Positions 23,901-36,599 of a stretch of 64,000 nt of DNA are shown one piece after another; within the stretch, counting starts at the first letter, position 1, and every line of letters begins with the position of its first letter. The notes under the pieces were generated by a model. The model ran no database searches, was not told where the DNA came from, and was given only the letters and a program-made list of their open reading frames with translations. The stretch lies in NCBI GenBank assembly GCA_033980235.1, contig CM067062.1, positions 20,079,203-20,143,202 of the forward strand, in the 5' to 3' direction. Made by a program: the position numbers and the translations under genes. This stretch comes from Diadema setosum (lineage: Eukaryota; Echinodermata; Echinoidea; Diadematoida; Diadematidae).

Positions 23901-26900
23901 GCATAAACCTGAATAAAAGAATAGGCCCCTACAGCTGAATGTTTCACATGTCAATTTGTTCCACAACCTATCAACAGAGTGCCACAGGGACGCAATGACC
24001 CGACATCTGTGCATGAAAAGTGAACTGATTAAGCAGTAGGCCTTTTGATGCACTTTGATTGGGTTGCTAGGCAACCTACCCCATTAGCACCAGCCTCTTG
24101 CTCCTGCTGCTCTACCACGCCCAGTATGGACTGGAGAGGTGATGAAAACGATGGTCCATCAGCTGAATGAGACAGAAACAACGCATGTACTTCATGAGCC
24201 TTAGAAAACATTTCAGTATAAATGTCAGATGAAATTTATAGCTTGTGTGGATGCATATATTATCATACAAACAGCTTCAGAAAACATTGCAGTATAAATG
24301 TCAAATGAAATGAACTTGTGTGGATGCATGTCACACAAACATCATCATTTTGTGTGTCTGTGCATGTGTGATCAAGAAATGAAGACATCGTGTATATATG
24401 GAAAATTGAAACCTGAAACTTGCTGGTATGGCACCATTTTAACAATGTCATGGCAAAACTTGTGAACAAGTAATAGTGGTAGTTTCACATATCCAGATGT
24501 ATGTAGATTGTATTCAGCATGCCAAATGTTTAGAAAGTTGTGGAGAAATACATTTTTCGAGGGGGGGGGGGATCTGATTTAGTGCTACCCTACATTCAAA
24601 GTGGAAATTCGAACAGTTTTTTTTTTTTTTTTTTAAATCAAAGTACACCATATTTCATGCTACATGGATTTTATTCACTTGGGTAACTACAAGAGTACAA
24701 TAGTTTTATTATGCTGAATGGTGCTTGCTAACAACGGCAACACACACAAACACAAACACACACATAGACAAATCATATAAAAAATACATCAACCAAATAC
24801 AGACAGAGACATTGCCAGAATCTGACCTTTGACCTTGTCCTTGTCTTCCTTGGTGAGATGCTCCGTCCTGCTCTTGGTGACCAGTTGGACGTTGTTGGCA
24901 GTGAAGACTTTGCACTCGTATTCATTGATGGCCTCCACTTTATCATGTCTCCATCCCCAGATCCCAGCCTTTGTTCTGTGGTGGCCAAATCGTGAAACCC
25001 TCAACTATCTTTTACTTTGATAGTCAATCAAGTAAAACCTCTCTGCAATGCTTATGAGGCACTGAAATCTTCAACGGTGATAAATAAATCATTGAAACCA
25101 TCCACAGTCATAGAAATCACAAACGTTACTCAAGCAGGCATGTTAGACGTATCCTGTGTCCTGCAGCGGCCAAGTGGCATTATGCATGAAACTTCTTGAA
25201 GAAAGTTAAGATGGCTTACACCCCTTTCAGTAACTCCTCTAGCTCAGGCCAGGCCAAAGCTAAGTTGTAAAATATTGAGTTTATGAATGGGTCAGGCCAA
25301 AGTGGCCCGCGCCAGGCTCGGGCTATTTTGGCCCTGCTATAAGCTAGCGCCAGGCATGCGCCAGGCTTTGGCCTGGTGCCGATTGAAGAGTTTATGAACG
25401 ATAGCAATGCCAGGCTTGGGCCAAAATTCCTTGCACGGTCAAAGGCCACAATTTCCTGGTCGTGCCTCCGCTGGAGCATTTAGTTACTATGGTAGTTATC
25501 CCTTACGGGGTCAAGTTCGTGAATGGGTCATTGTAAAAATAGCATGGCTCTGCTATAGTTACTGAAAACAATTTTTACTGCTTGGAGCAGGCCAATTTAG
25601 CTCGGGCCAGGAAAATGCACAAGTTACTGAAATGGGTATTAGTTTGAGCCCATTCAAGTCCTTCTATGATGGGATTTTTTTCTTTTTTTCCTTTTATGTT
25701 TTTGCACAAGCACCAAATACATTGTATGTATGAAGGAAGGTGGCAAAGAATAACTTGTCAGAATTTTGCTTTCCTTATTTGATAACACAAATGAGATGCA
25801 GGATGACGCATACAGTATATACAAGCACCTTTCAGCGAAGGACATCACTACAAGACTACAATGCTGATATTTCACTTTTTACTCCTAATAATTCATAAAA
25901 ATAATCTTACTAGTCTGTAAAACCAATATAAGTTTAACTTTTGAAGTGTATCAAAACATTTAGCAATGCTTTTTTTCCCCCCTGTTTTGCTTTTCATTTC
26001 ACCAGTCCACAATATCAAAACTATCTGAGAAATGACAATATGAGCCATGGAAGCATATTCAACCAGTTCTTCTCAGAAAAAAATGCCCTTTTCTAGAAGT
26101 ATTTTGGTGCTGCTGCAGTCACCCTCTTCTCTCGTAGCAAGGCAATACTGGATCCTGCTGGTAGCAATGCTTGCATAACGTTCTTACAGATTACACAAAT
26201 TGTCCTCCCTGGCTCAACTGAGAGCTTGAGGTCGTACAAAATCACCCATGTGTACAACGCATAGTGACCCGTCTCCCATTAGGAGAGTGGTCATCATTGT
26301 GCTGACCTGGTGAATTCGATCTTGTCCGTGTCGATGAAGGTGTTGACCAGTGGTGAGGTCAGTCTCTGGGCCACGGCAGCCTCCGAGGGCTGCATGCGAG
26401 AGATATCATGGTGCGCCTGCAGCTCCAGGGTCTCGGAGTACACGGCTTGGGCATCGTGGTCGATCTCCATGAAGTCAAACCGGTTTCGATCTGGTGGGTG
26501 GAAAAAATGTTTGATCGAGAGTTTGGGTCTCTACATAAAAACTGGTACCACTCTGGTTGGTCAAAATTACATTCTCTCTATGGGTAAGAGGAAGTTTGTG
26601 TGTTTTAATTCTATGGATTCAAAATACAAAATAGTATTACATATAACAAGCAAAAAAATTTGCATGCCTTTATTTTTATGGTAGTTTCATACCATGTGAA
26701 GTGAGCAAATTTCCACTTCAAAAAGCCTAAAGATTAGAGAAAAACAAAAACAAAAAAGAAGGTGATTGAAGCTCATTGAGGATGAGCACTGCTTACCTTC
26801 ATTTTTGAAGATGTAGCTACGACTTCCCCGCACCCAGTTCATATTCTCGAATCCTATGAGAGTTGTGTCAATCCTGACGTTGGGACCACTCTTCCACACT

Positions 26901-28833
26901 CGGTACGTGTCACTCGGGCACATCCTAGACACAAGGGGCACTGCAATGTGACAACAAAGAAAAACGTGTGTACTCTAAATAGAAAATGGCAGATTTGATC
27001 TTTACGTTTGCAATGTGGCTGACATAAGTGATACAAATAACATGGCTGTCCATCTTTTGTATGTTGATCGTATGAGCAATAGCTTTTTAAAATCATTGAA
27101 ATGTGACACACATCAGAACGTGTACTTTTCTTGGGATAGTAGCATTGGATATACACTGTAAGATGTACATTTCCTTGATGATCAAAAGAAAGAAGAATGT
27201 GCTGTATCTTAACTTCTATTCCTGTCATAGACAATGACTTTCACGTAGGGTACAATGCGCATACCTTGCTACTTAACAAAGGAGATATACTTTCAGATTT
27301 TTTTTTTCTCCTGCAATTTGGAAATAATGCAAAAAATGTACACATTTTTCCCTTCCAAATGAAGCATTTTGTCAGATATTTGTTTTCCTGGCAATATGTT
27401 ATAAGCTACTGAAATCCTCACATGTGATTGGCTGAGAGCAAATTTGTCTGAAAAATTAATCTGACAAAAGTTTAATGAAATGCCCCCGCCCCGCATGTAG
27501 AGTAATCAACCCTGTTTGCAACAAGGGTGCTTATTTGTGGCAGGGGCAGTTGCATTCATCGATAAAACAGCCAGTGAAGATCATGTGTGCTTTCAATGGT
27601 GTAGTCCCACTTTAGAACACAAGCAGGAGTTACTCGCAAGCGTTATGGCAAGTGACACCTGATTGGGCCTTTTTATCAATGAATGAAACCGCTTCTGCCG
27701 CAAATAGGCACCCTGTCCAAGGCCCGTTGCAAACAGGGTTGATTACTCTCTATACACGTCATCGTGACCCTCTCCTTACCCCAGCTGGTAAACTCCCACT
27801 TCATCTCCACATAGAAATCTGGCGCCTGACGCAGCTTCTCCAGTAGCTCGGGGATGCCCCCAATCCTGGCCGTCGCTCGCTGGTGGTCCCGGTGCTGCAG
27901 GATGAGGTACACCAACTCCGGGTCCCCTGTACTCACTGCCTCTTGGATTACTGCCAGTCAAAGTGCAAAGTTCACAGTTTGAGTTTCACAATTCACATGT
28001 CAGTCAGAGATCAAATCAAATGATTTATCCCAAGGACATTGATCTACTGATTTAATGCATTGTAATCACATAAAAATATATTTGTTTTTACATCATAGAC
28101 TACTGAATTATTTGACTGTTGATCATGGAATGCAATAAGGACACAAAATGTATTCCCTATCATGCTATATCTATGTAGTTTAAAACCGCACAATGTTTTT
28201 CTTCATCGTTGAGCTAATCAAATGAAGTTCAATGTGCATGCCATGACGTACCATTCTCAATAACAGCTGGCAAAAGTCATTCTTTGTTGTACTTACCAGG
28301 GGCGGATCCAGGCATTCTGCAAAAGGGGGGAGGGGGGCAACTAATATGTCTGGTGCCACTATCGGGTTTGATTTCTTTTTTTTTCTTTTTGAATTTTTTG
28401 TTTTTAACGAAAAATAAAGGTTGGGGGGGGGGGGGGGCGTGCGCTGGTTGTGCCCCCCTTTGGATCTGCCACTGCTTACATTTGTGTTGAGCATTTTGTT
28501 TGTGTTTTTTAATATATTTGACATTGACAAACACTACATGATCTTTGTGATACTGTTTATTAGTGTCTCCCTACCTGTCCATCCTCCCATGTTCTCAATG
28601 GTCACATCAGCGTCGTAGCCCAGGAGAACTCGGACACACTCGATGTGACCAAGGGTAACGGCCAGGTGAAGAGGGGTCCTACCCCTGGGGTCTTTCTTCT
28701 CTATGTCATTCTGTATGAAGGGTCAAGAAATGAAAAGATGGTTGAGGTCACAATCATACTATCCAGAAAGAAAATATACCAGTACAGAAAATGAGGTGTT
28801 CTTGTTGTTGTTGTTGCTGCTGTTGTTGTTGTC

Positions 28834-28864
<31 letters not shown>

Positions 28865-31685
28865 TTGTTGTTGTTGTTGTTACTGTTGCTTATTTTTATT
28901 TTTTTTATGAAAAGTAGTAAAGTAAAAGCAAACATTATCCTTTGATGAAAATACAAATTGTATATGAGAATTCAGAAAGTAATGGTTGATTAACCCTGAC
29001 ATTGTAAGACAAATACATTGACTTGCCAAGCATTTCAATCTGCACTCAGTAATCCAGTTAAGGAGTTAGGGAGTCCACTCAGGTGTAACAATGTGCCTCA
29101 GTCTATTACAGGAAGACCGTGGTGACACAAGAGGGATGGGGGAGTTATGAAATCTGCAGTCATTGACAATTGTTTCCACTTTCATATTCTTTTGAGCACT
29201 TTTTCACTTTCTCTATATTCTTGCTTCATTTTACATTGTTTTGTAATATATCGAGGACACATTCTTTATTAGTTATCTCAGACACATGTCAAATCTCCTT
29301 ACCCACTTAGGCATGAGGATGGACTGATTTTCCTACAACACACATTTCCCATATAAAAACAAACACCTACCCGAGTATACTTAATTGGAACTCATCCTCA
29401 ACGGGTTAAAGATTGTAAAAAAATGTACGGTAATTCAGATCACATCTACTCTCATGTGAAGCATCCAATGTGATGATGATATCTATACAAAACCTTGTCA
29501 AAAATTTAGTCATTTGCAATGATGTACAAACTGTTTAATACACTTTTAGCAAGATGTATACAGAAATATATGGCATCGTAGGATGTATAACTATCATTCT
29601 TTAATGCTGCTAATTAACCAAATACAAGTTGTTGTTTTTTTTAAGGAACATCCATGCAGGCATCTGATAACAAATGCAGTTCAAAAAAGTATTCAAATCA
29701 AATTTTCAAGTCACAACATAGAAACTAATCATTATGATTCTGGATATTCTAGACAAGAAGTCAAAATAAAAACTGATCTGCAGGTTACCTAAAAAATAAA
29801 AATCTTACATCACAAGACACGATATATTATGGTCTACAAAAGCTTGTGTCAAATTTGTTTCTCCCTAATTCTGCAAAACTTGATAGGTTTGATATAGACT
29901 CTCTTAAGGTTGTAGTGTTTAATTGACAATCACAAGATGTTGTTCCTACATGTACATGTATGTCAGCACCAGGGCAACATCCAGTTGTTGGTACCTTCAA
30001 AACATGCAGAAGAATTAGTTGTTTAATACAATCTGCTGTGTTACTTTAAACTCAAATTGGCCAAAGATTGGTACTAAATTATCACTAACATCACTTTTCA
30101 CTTTTCATGAAGCGAAAATGAAAACTATTGTCGAGCTGACAATTGTAAAATATAAGCAGGACAGTCTTTTTAATCTAGTAATGTAAATACACCAACAGAG
30201 AAAAAAAAATGACTCTTCTAAAATGTTGATGATCTAGAAATCTTGAATTTCACACGTTTTCCAAGAATGGTGACATGCATTCTCAAAGACAGGTAAAGTG
30301 CAAATTTAATAGATAACATCATAATATCAACAAAAAAGGCCTCTTGTCCAAAGCCAACAACACTCTCTCCCTGTGCACCCACTAGCTCCATCACCTGTCC
30401 CAACAGAAATCTTCACTGTAACACTAACAGTTAGATTTAGATTTAGATTTAGAGTTAGATTTTATTCGACTCTTCCGACCCCATTCCGGGGTATGAGAGT
30501 ACAACACATACATACAAGAAATGGTCATTACAATATAAAAAAAAAAAAAAAAATACATGTTTGTGATATATTACAATGATGTATATAAAATAGTCTATAC
30601 CTACTAAACATATATACAGTGATATACAAATTGGCAAGCAAGCAAGGTTAACTAATCGTATGATCCATACGACCAAACAATCGTGACATACAACAAAAAA
30701 ATATGTACTAGAGATCGAGTATCACTGGATGCTTAATTTTTCTACCACTGCGAGTTACAATATTTTCTTTCTTGACTACAGTACACTCAACTTGTTCAGG
30801 CTTCTGTAAACTTGCAAAATATGACATGATCAGCCTCACAAATAATACTAATCTTTTAAGCTGTCCTAAATGCGAGCACGAAAATAATCTGGACATGTGT
30901 AATGAGCAAGGACATTTAACCAAATAATGATTGCTTAAATATAACTGTCTTTCCTTTTCAAAGAAGGGGCATACGAAAACATATTGAAATTCATCACCCG
31001 TTTCCATGTCTATCACAACAAGGGCATTGAACATCCCTTTCATCAAATGACTGTACAAATCTTCTATTATTAACTGGCAACTGATTTGACCTGCATCTAA
31101 AACAGCTCAATGAAATTCTATCCCTCTAACTCAACTGGACTAAATACCTTTAGGTAGATTTATTTCTTTAACTAACGGTTAGGCCCCGAGCCTTAGGCTT
31201 AGGGCCTAAACATAATTTTACTAATCAATGAAGTTGAAACTTTCTCCTAATAGGCCTATGTTTAATAGCTAACTGTAGTGTTACATGATTTCATTAAAAT
31301 GTTTACAATTAGAATCAAATGTCTCTTCTACTTTTTTTTTTTTTAATATCAGACGACAATGAATTTTAATTCTAATTAATACTGACCCTCGTGGTCTCAG
31401 TACCACAGCACATGCAGTTCTAACGTTAGAGTCTTCTCAGCTGTGCATCTACTACCCAGCCTTGACCAGAGTTTGAGGTTGGTTGGTATAAATGCCTGGT
31501 GCACTGGTATGTAGGACTGGCAATGGTGATACCCTCGATATCGGGAGATATCCTCCACTCAATTATTCTCAGCAGTAATTTCTTACCTCTTTCTGTTGCA
31601 AGGCCTTATTCAGATCTTCCAGATGATTATGCCATATGGCCCAATGAATAGGAAATTCCCTCGCAAAACTTGGAATTTGAGACAT
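17967..31685 (-). CDS. ANKRD13: ANKRD13-family UIM protein (12 exons)
   Basis: Family members bind Lys63-linked ubiquitin on activated membrane receptors and act in endocytic sorting. Coding exons (minus strand): 31685-31587, 28710-28575, 27950-27780, 26940-26797, 26490-26307, 24975-24827, 24162-24080, 23307-23019, 22448-22227, 21559-21447, 21174-21107, 18276-17967. All joins keep frame at GT-AG sites and give 655 aa, slightly longer than the vertebrate proteins (about 590-630). Residues 11-110 are ankyrin-like ([54 protein letters not shown]). The conserved central domain follows ([75 protein letters not shown]). Four ubiquitin-interacting motifs lie near 508-523, 545-561, 616-629 and 639-652, with a charged coiled stretch between the last two. 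This resembles ANKRD13A/B/D rather than 13C, which lacks UIMs. The start is the only in-frame ATG before the ankyrin region. Confidence 0.95.
18324..19354. repeat. Tandem cassette 1 in an ANKRD13 intron
   Basis: Degenerate units of roughly 155-165 bp repeat the pattern TTTGACCTTTGACCC, CCAAGATATGG and CATTGGGTA. The array ends in a GACAGACGGACGG microsatellite (19274-19306), then a hairpin ATAATGCCTC...GAGGCATAAT (19319-19354). The left edge carries TATGCCTC (18325-18332), the inverse of the right edge. The same architecture is seen at 50215-51293. Confidence 0.65.
19688..20387. mobile_element. Long foldback element in an ANKRD13 intron
   Basis: Left arm about 19689-19867 pairs with right arm about 20184-20387 over some 180 bp at high identity. 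Examples are ACTCCTCAAAAAAA, GTTCTGCAAGTCCAATTTG, CACCTCACTTGCTATGATTG and their complements. The spacer of about 300 bp has no coding potential. Target duplications were not resolved. Confidence 0.8.
23490..23760 (+). mobile_element. Non-LTR retrotransposon 3' fragment
   Basis: A plus-strand frame ending at 23641 reads [19 protein letters not shown] followed by [11 protein letters not shown] and a stop. This is the conserved C-terminal tail seen after the reverse transcriptase of CR1/L2/Rex-like elements. Downstream is a short 3' region with GGCACTATACAAATGCTGTG, then an ATC-type microsatellite tail. It lies in the ANKRD13 intron between exons 8 and 7, antisense to the gene. The 5' portion is missing. 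Confidence 0.8.
25212..25637. mobile_element. TIR element in an ANKRD13 intron
   Basis: The ends CACCCCTTTCAGTAACTC and GTTACTGAAATGGGTA are inverted. Subterminal GCTCAGGCC and GGCCAATTTAGCTCGGGCC also pair imperfectly. The interior is rich in GCCAGGC and GGGCC words. Flanking TTA on both sides would suit a 3-bp target duplication. One end of a related copy is seen at 15116-15165. Confidence 0.6.
27501..27747. mobile_element. 247-bp MITE with 22-bp perfect TIRs
   Basis: Positions 27501-27522 and 27726-27747 are exact 22-bp inverted repeats beginning AGTAATCAACCCTGTTTGCA. The interior is unique and noncoding. The element sits 32 bp downstream (in gene orientation) of the ANKRD13 exon 3 donor. 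Confidence 0.85.
28297..28474. mobile_element. hAT-like MITE, copy 2
   Basis: 178 bp, ends CAGGGGCGGATCCAGG and GGATCTGCCACTG, flanked by CTTAC on both sides (28292-28296 and 28475-28479). Subterminal G and T runs. It lies in the ANKRD13 intron about 100 bp downstream of exon 2. Confidence 0.88.
28800..28888. repeat. TTG trinucleotide microsatellite
   Basis: An imperfect (TTG)n run with a GGT-rich centre, in the ANKRD13 intron upstream of exon 2. Confidence 0.95.
29302..29405. mobile_element. TTAA palindromic mini-element, copy B
   Basis: The right end CCTCAACGGG is followed by TTAA (29406-29409); the left end is diverged (CCCACTTAGGCATGAGG after TTAC). The interior keeps GATTTTCCTACAACACACATTTCCC and CCGAGTATACTT-like words of the family, with about 19 bp of extra length. 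Confidence 0.65.
30425..31100 (-). mobile_element. Degraded non-LTR retrotransposon 3' end
   Basis: Minus-strand translations in two adjacent frames give [23 protein letters not shown], then [20 protein letters not shown]. This Cys-rich pattern follows the reverse transcriptase in CR1/L2-type elements. A frameshift joins the two frames, so the copy is dead. The 3' side ends in an AAATCT-type repeat (plus strand 30428-30455), a typical microsatellite tail. It lies in ANKRD13 intron 1, in the gene's sense orientation. Confidence 0.75.
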
Positions 31686-33220
31686 CACGCAAGCTGAGAT
31701 AAGTGGCACAGTTCCAAACGTGTTCTGGGATCTCGAATCTAAATCTACTCTACATAACACACTGGCACTGCGTGTACTAGGCACCACCAACACCCATCCC
31801 TCTGGATGCTGGAGACCATAATAAACTCCGAACGGTGCCGAAGATCGACCGTATTGATGGTTGGCCGTACTGCCCCTCGTCAGTCAATACGCTATTTGCT
31901 TCCTGGTTCAAGCTCATGCAAGTTGTAACGCCAGGTCATTTTTTGCGTAATACAGATGTGAACTACATGACGTATTTGGTCGCCAGATAACTAGACGCCT
32001 TATTGAGACCCATTATTGATGCTGTGACCATGCACCTTGCATAATAGAGATCAAGCTGTGAAATAATTTATGAAATTTTTGTGCGTATAAGTAGACTAGT
32101 GTGACCTACATTACTTCCGTGCTCGTATTTTTTATTTGTATTCTCAAATCAAGATCAATCACGTTTAGTGTCGTTCGTAAATTCAAAATGAAATGCAAAA
32201 TGTCGCCAAATGCAAACATTATGACCTCGGGTTACAGAAAAATAAACTCAGGGAGGGTGGAAACAATATTGCTTATGATATGATTTCCGTGTAACTTCCA
32301 AGGAAATTGGGTTTTTTCCCCTTCGTTAATGCATCAAATGCTTTGGCTTATTCATATAGGTAACTCTTGTTTTACGACAGTCGGGGAAACGGATTTTAAT
32401 AATGTTTATTTCGAAGTGTGAATTTTCTTCTATTAATTATTGTTGAATTATAGATCAGCAGTTGCGATCTTACAAATTTCATTAGAGCGAGACAAACTGA
32501 AGAAAATTCGCACCTCAGCCTTCACCCCTCTGCTTAATATTCTCTTGCTATGATGTTTCTTTCCTTATAGAATTGGATGACACAGTTTACATTTTGTCGT
32601 TAACTCTCGCTATACATTTTCTTGAGTATGATGAGGTCATCAATCTATATAGAAGAAAGGCACAGATCTCCAAAATTAATGATCGCTTTTTCAAACATTT
32701 CCCTGGTTATCGTGTTTATTAATTATTTTTGTTGTTTCGAAATCCCTCAAATCCAGGAAATCACAATCGTCTGTACATATAGGCCCCGCCTCTGGCAACA
32801 TCCTAATTTTTTCTTCTTATTTCATAAATTTCACGAAAACAACTCAATATTTTGTCGGCATGGAAATGAAATAGATAAAATGAAATGAAAAGAAAAAATA
32901 TTCAATTTCAACCCTTTTGTTCGTATATATCATTTCTTTCGGATACAGAATTTTCACAAGCCTCTTATTGCTAAAATTAAATCATTCTTTATAGGCAACA
33001 TACTTCAGAAGGCAAAGTTTCCCGTTTTCCCTTAATCATCAAATAGTGGATATTGTACATTTCTTCCTGAATTTGTGTAATGCGGATTAAATAATTTGAT
33101 ATGTTCTATCAGTATCTACTTTTTCTCCAAAATGAGATACGCAGTGAATGTTTAGATGAAGGTGACGATAATTTCTGCAACAAATTCGTCTACAGGACCT
33201 GATGGATTATTAAGATCAAA

Positions 33221-33540
33221 GGTCAAATTTAAACACAAGAAATTCAATTCGATTCATTTTATTTTCATATACTTCTCGTATATGAATATCACATCAGAAA
33301 TAATAATACATGTTCTTTTACCTTGTAAACAATGTGAAAAAAAACCCCGAACAATATGCATGGTAATAACACATCTGTCAAGGTCAAATTTAAACACAAG
33401 AAATTCAATTCGATTCATTTTATTTTCATATACTTCTCGTATATGAATATCACATCAGAAATAATAATACAGGTCCTTTTACCTTAATGTGAAAAAAAAA
33501 AAACAACTGAACAATATGCATGGTAATAACACATCTGTAA
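33221..33540. repeat. 161-bp tandem duplication
   Basis: Two head-to-tail copies start GGTCAAATTTAAACACAAGA at 33221 and 33382. They are nearly identical over 160 bp, so the duplication is recent. The second copy is cut at its 3' end by the MITE at 33541. Confidence 0.9.
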
Positions 33541-33707
33541 CAGGGGCGGATCCAGGGAGGACAGCAACCGGCGCACGCCCCCCCCCCTTTATTTTTTGTT
33601 GAAACAAAAGAAATAAAAAGAAAAAAATGGGGGAGGGGTGCGTGCGCCCCCCCCCCTTTATTTTTGTAAACACGCCCCTCTTTACGGAATTCCTGGATCC
33701 GCCCCTG
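33541..33707. mobile_element. hAT-like MITE, copy 3
   Basis: 167 bp with nearly perfect ends CAGGGGCGGATCCAGG and CCTGGATCCGCCCCTG, flanked by TGTAA on both sides (33536-33540 and 33708-33712). Most of the element folds back on itself (poly-C runs, TTTATTTTT against complements). Confidence 0.92.
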
Positions 33708-34079
33708 TGTAATGATAACTGGTCGAAATCGAATGGGGTTGAACAAAGAGAAGTATAACGGGGCCTACATGAATGCAAGCTTGTTTGGCTGTAAGCCCCG
33801 AGTAGTCAGTACTTTTTAAAAAGAAACGGAGAATGGATAGAAGATAAGACCAGGCGAGTTAATGGTGCCAAATAAGAAGAGCGGGGTATGCCTATGTGAT
33901 TAAAAAAAAAAAAAAAATCCGTGTCGTTTGTGATTACTTTATTGTATATATTGATCCGTTTGTATCATGTGCGTGTTTTACCTTTGAGTATGGTTGTAAG
34001 CAATACCCCCCCCCCCCGTCCCAAGGGTCAAGAGTATAGGCCCTATGTTATGTTTAGAGGGAACTAATAGCGAGGTAAG

Positions 34080-34200
34080 TTCGAACATGGACCTGTTGTA
34101 GGTCCATGGTTCGAACATGGACGTAGGTCCATGGTTCGAACGAAGAGATTGAGCCGGGGAGGGGGAAACCTCACTCCCATAATGGACCTACAGGTCCATG
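34080..34200. repeat. Cluster of GGTCCATG palindromes
   Basis: TTCGAACATGGAC and GTAGGTCCATGGTTCGAA alternate twice between 34080 and 34140. A separate perfect palindrome ATGGACCTACAGGTCCAT sits at 34182-34199. It can form several short hairpins. Not a tRNA: no acceptor stem or cloverleaf. Confidence 0.6.
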
Positions 34201-36599
34201 CTCCCACCGGTCTCAAGCAGGGGCCGCGGAACGTTTTTCAGTCATGTGGGGAAGCTGCGGGACGGGGGGGGGGGGGGGGGGGGGTCAAGGTCAAGCCCTC
34301 CCCCCCCCTCCCTTCCGCTTAGACGCACCGGCGCAGCCAGGATATGATCTTGGGGATGAGGGGGTTGGGGTTATTATGCGAGGGAGCGAGAGGGGGAGGG
34401 TTAGGGAGGGGTGTTCCCCCTGCCATCACGGTGAGAATTTTTTACATTTTGATGTTGTTGATGGCGCAATTTGATGCATGTTTTAGTTTAAGGTATAGCA
34501 GGATATCTTGATGTGGATTATTATTGAACAATTTGCACTATAAAGTGGTACCATTTGAATAAACTTCTTGTATTAATAATTCTTACAATGAATTTCATGA
34601 ACGCTGTCTGTTAAGCAACCAAACAGTAAAAGGCATGCACACGAGGGTGTAGTTATATTAATTTTCTCCTCCCACACGAAGGTGATTTTACATTTTCAGA
34701 CCTGAAATTCAGCGATCTTGTGTAAACTTTTTTCTAGCTCCCCCCCCCCCCCAAAAAAAAAAATAATAATAATGGTTTTGAGTTTTTTTTTCAGGGATCC
34801 CAGTGTTAATAGCAAAATCACGGCATTTAGCTCTTATTCCGCGTGTGCATCATGTGTGTGTATGTACAAAGTCTAATGAGGTAGAGGGGGAGGGTGTGGA
34901 AGGGGAATACCCCCTTCCGCGCTCGACGGAGCTTTTGTGTTTTTAGAATTGAAATAAAGCGATCTGAAGCACACTTTTTGTGGAAAATTCTGAAATTGTC
35001 TTTCCCCAAAGTGAACTAAGTCTAAAAGGAGGAGACCAATCAATGGGAGGGTGGCAAGAAAATGCCCCTCCCAAATCGAGGGAGCTTTTTTTTTTTTTTT
35101 TCATTTTTAGAACTGAAATTCAATAATCTGGCTCACATTTCTGCATGTTGGAATATTTGGACATTATTGTCAATCAGAGAAGTGCAAGTAAGAAAATGAA
35201 TATTCAAGTCAGTGTGTAATGGCTAATTGCATGTGTTATCTGTCACCTCTTTTTTTCGCGACTGTGTGTACTTAGATCTAATATTGAGATTGTCCAAAGG
35301 GGGTGCTGCATGATGGGGTGTGGGAGGGAAAGTTCATACATGCGTTCCTTTGATCCAATGATCCACAGTGGCTATGTGTCAGTTGTCTTTGTGTTATAAT
35401 ATTGCTAAAACGTTAATCTACTACTGAATCATAACTAATTTTGTGATGATCTATATTCAATATCACCTGATTATTCGAAAGAAGAAGAGATATCTAGAAG
35501 ATACAATAATTGATCCGCGAATACACTGTATTTTAATGAAACTGTACGTGCTATTAGAAAGAGACAGTTTTAACTTCATTATTCAGAGTATATGTTGTAG
35601 AAATATAAACAGTGAAGAATTCTGTGGGGACAAGAGCGGGAGCTAATGCCGAGGCCACGGCCTACAATTCTCATTCCATTCAATGTAATGAAAAATGAAA
35701 TGTGTGTCTCAATCATCCCCTTGTCGGAAATTTTACACACGGAGGCTAAAAGAAGTATTCTTGGTTACGTTGTACAGTACATGTAGTAACAAATTCAGTT
35801 GTTGTTTTTGGTATCATCATATTGGGAATAAATAAATATCATGGGGATAAAGTGTGTATTTTGTTATTTCAAAGTATACAATAATAATGTTGACTTCTAT
35901 TACACTCTTTAGAAATTGTCCTCGTAAAATGCGGTATATATTTTTTTATACGTAAATTTGTTTTGAAATGATTGAAGATTGTACTAAAATTTTATTTTTG
36001 CAAATGCTTATAATTTGTGTAGTGATTCTATAGGTATGTTGAATGAAATCAAATAAAGATTACTGAATAAATTATTATTTTTTAAGATACGTGTTAATTT
36101 ATGTATATTCTTACTACCGTTGAGGGTTTGTGTACCTCCACTTTGATGATGTGTTGTGTGTGGAGTAAACGCCAGCTGTGCATCTTGTTTTTGTGTGCAT
36201 TTTTTTAGCCAATGATGTTTTTTGTCACGTTGTACAATAAAACCAAGTTTAATTGCTGTCTCTATGGTAACATAATGAATGAAAGTTAATTAATGCATGT
36301 ATAATTTCAAAAAAAAAAAAAAAAAAAAACACGGTCTGGGGATATAGAATGTGCTTGGCAAATCTATGATACGTTCTAAAGTGACCCGAAGTTCCCAGCC
36401 AGTGACACTATTCAATGTTCGAATGCATTTAACAAGATTAAACCATGTTTTTTTAATTCATTAATGATTGTGAGTGGTCTCAAATTAATGTTTTTGTATT
36501 CTATAATTTATATTTGCTGATCTTATGCTGGCTCTTTAATGAAAAACAAAATAGCTTTCTATATTCCATGCAAGCACGTATATTGAACCTTGACCTTTC

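Noticed and set aside
34080..34140. tRNA gene (GGTTCGAAC resembles a T-arm)
   Set aside because: No acceptor, D or anticodon arm can be drawn; the motif is part of repeated palindromes.
34131..34474. Gly/Pro-rich open frames
   Set aside because: Produced by poly-G and poly-C runs; no start context, splice sites or conserved motif.
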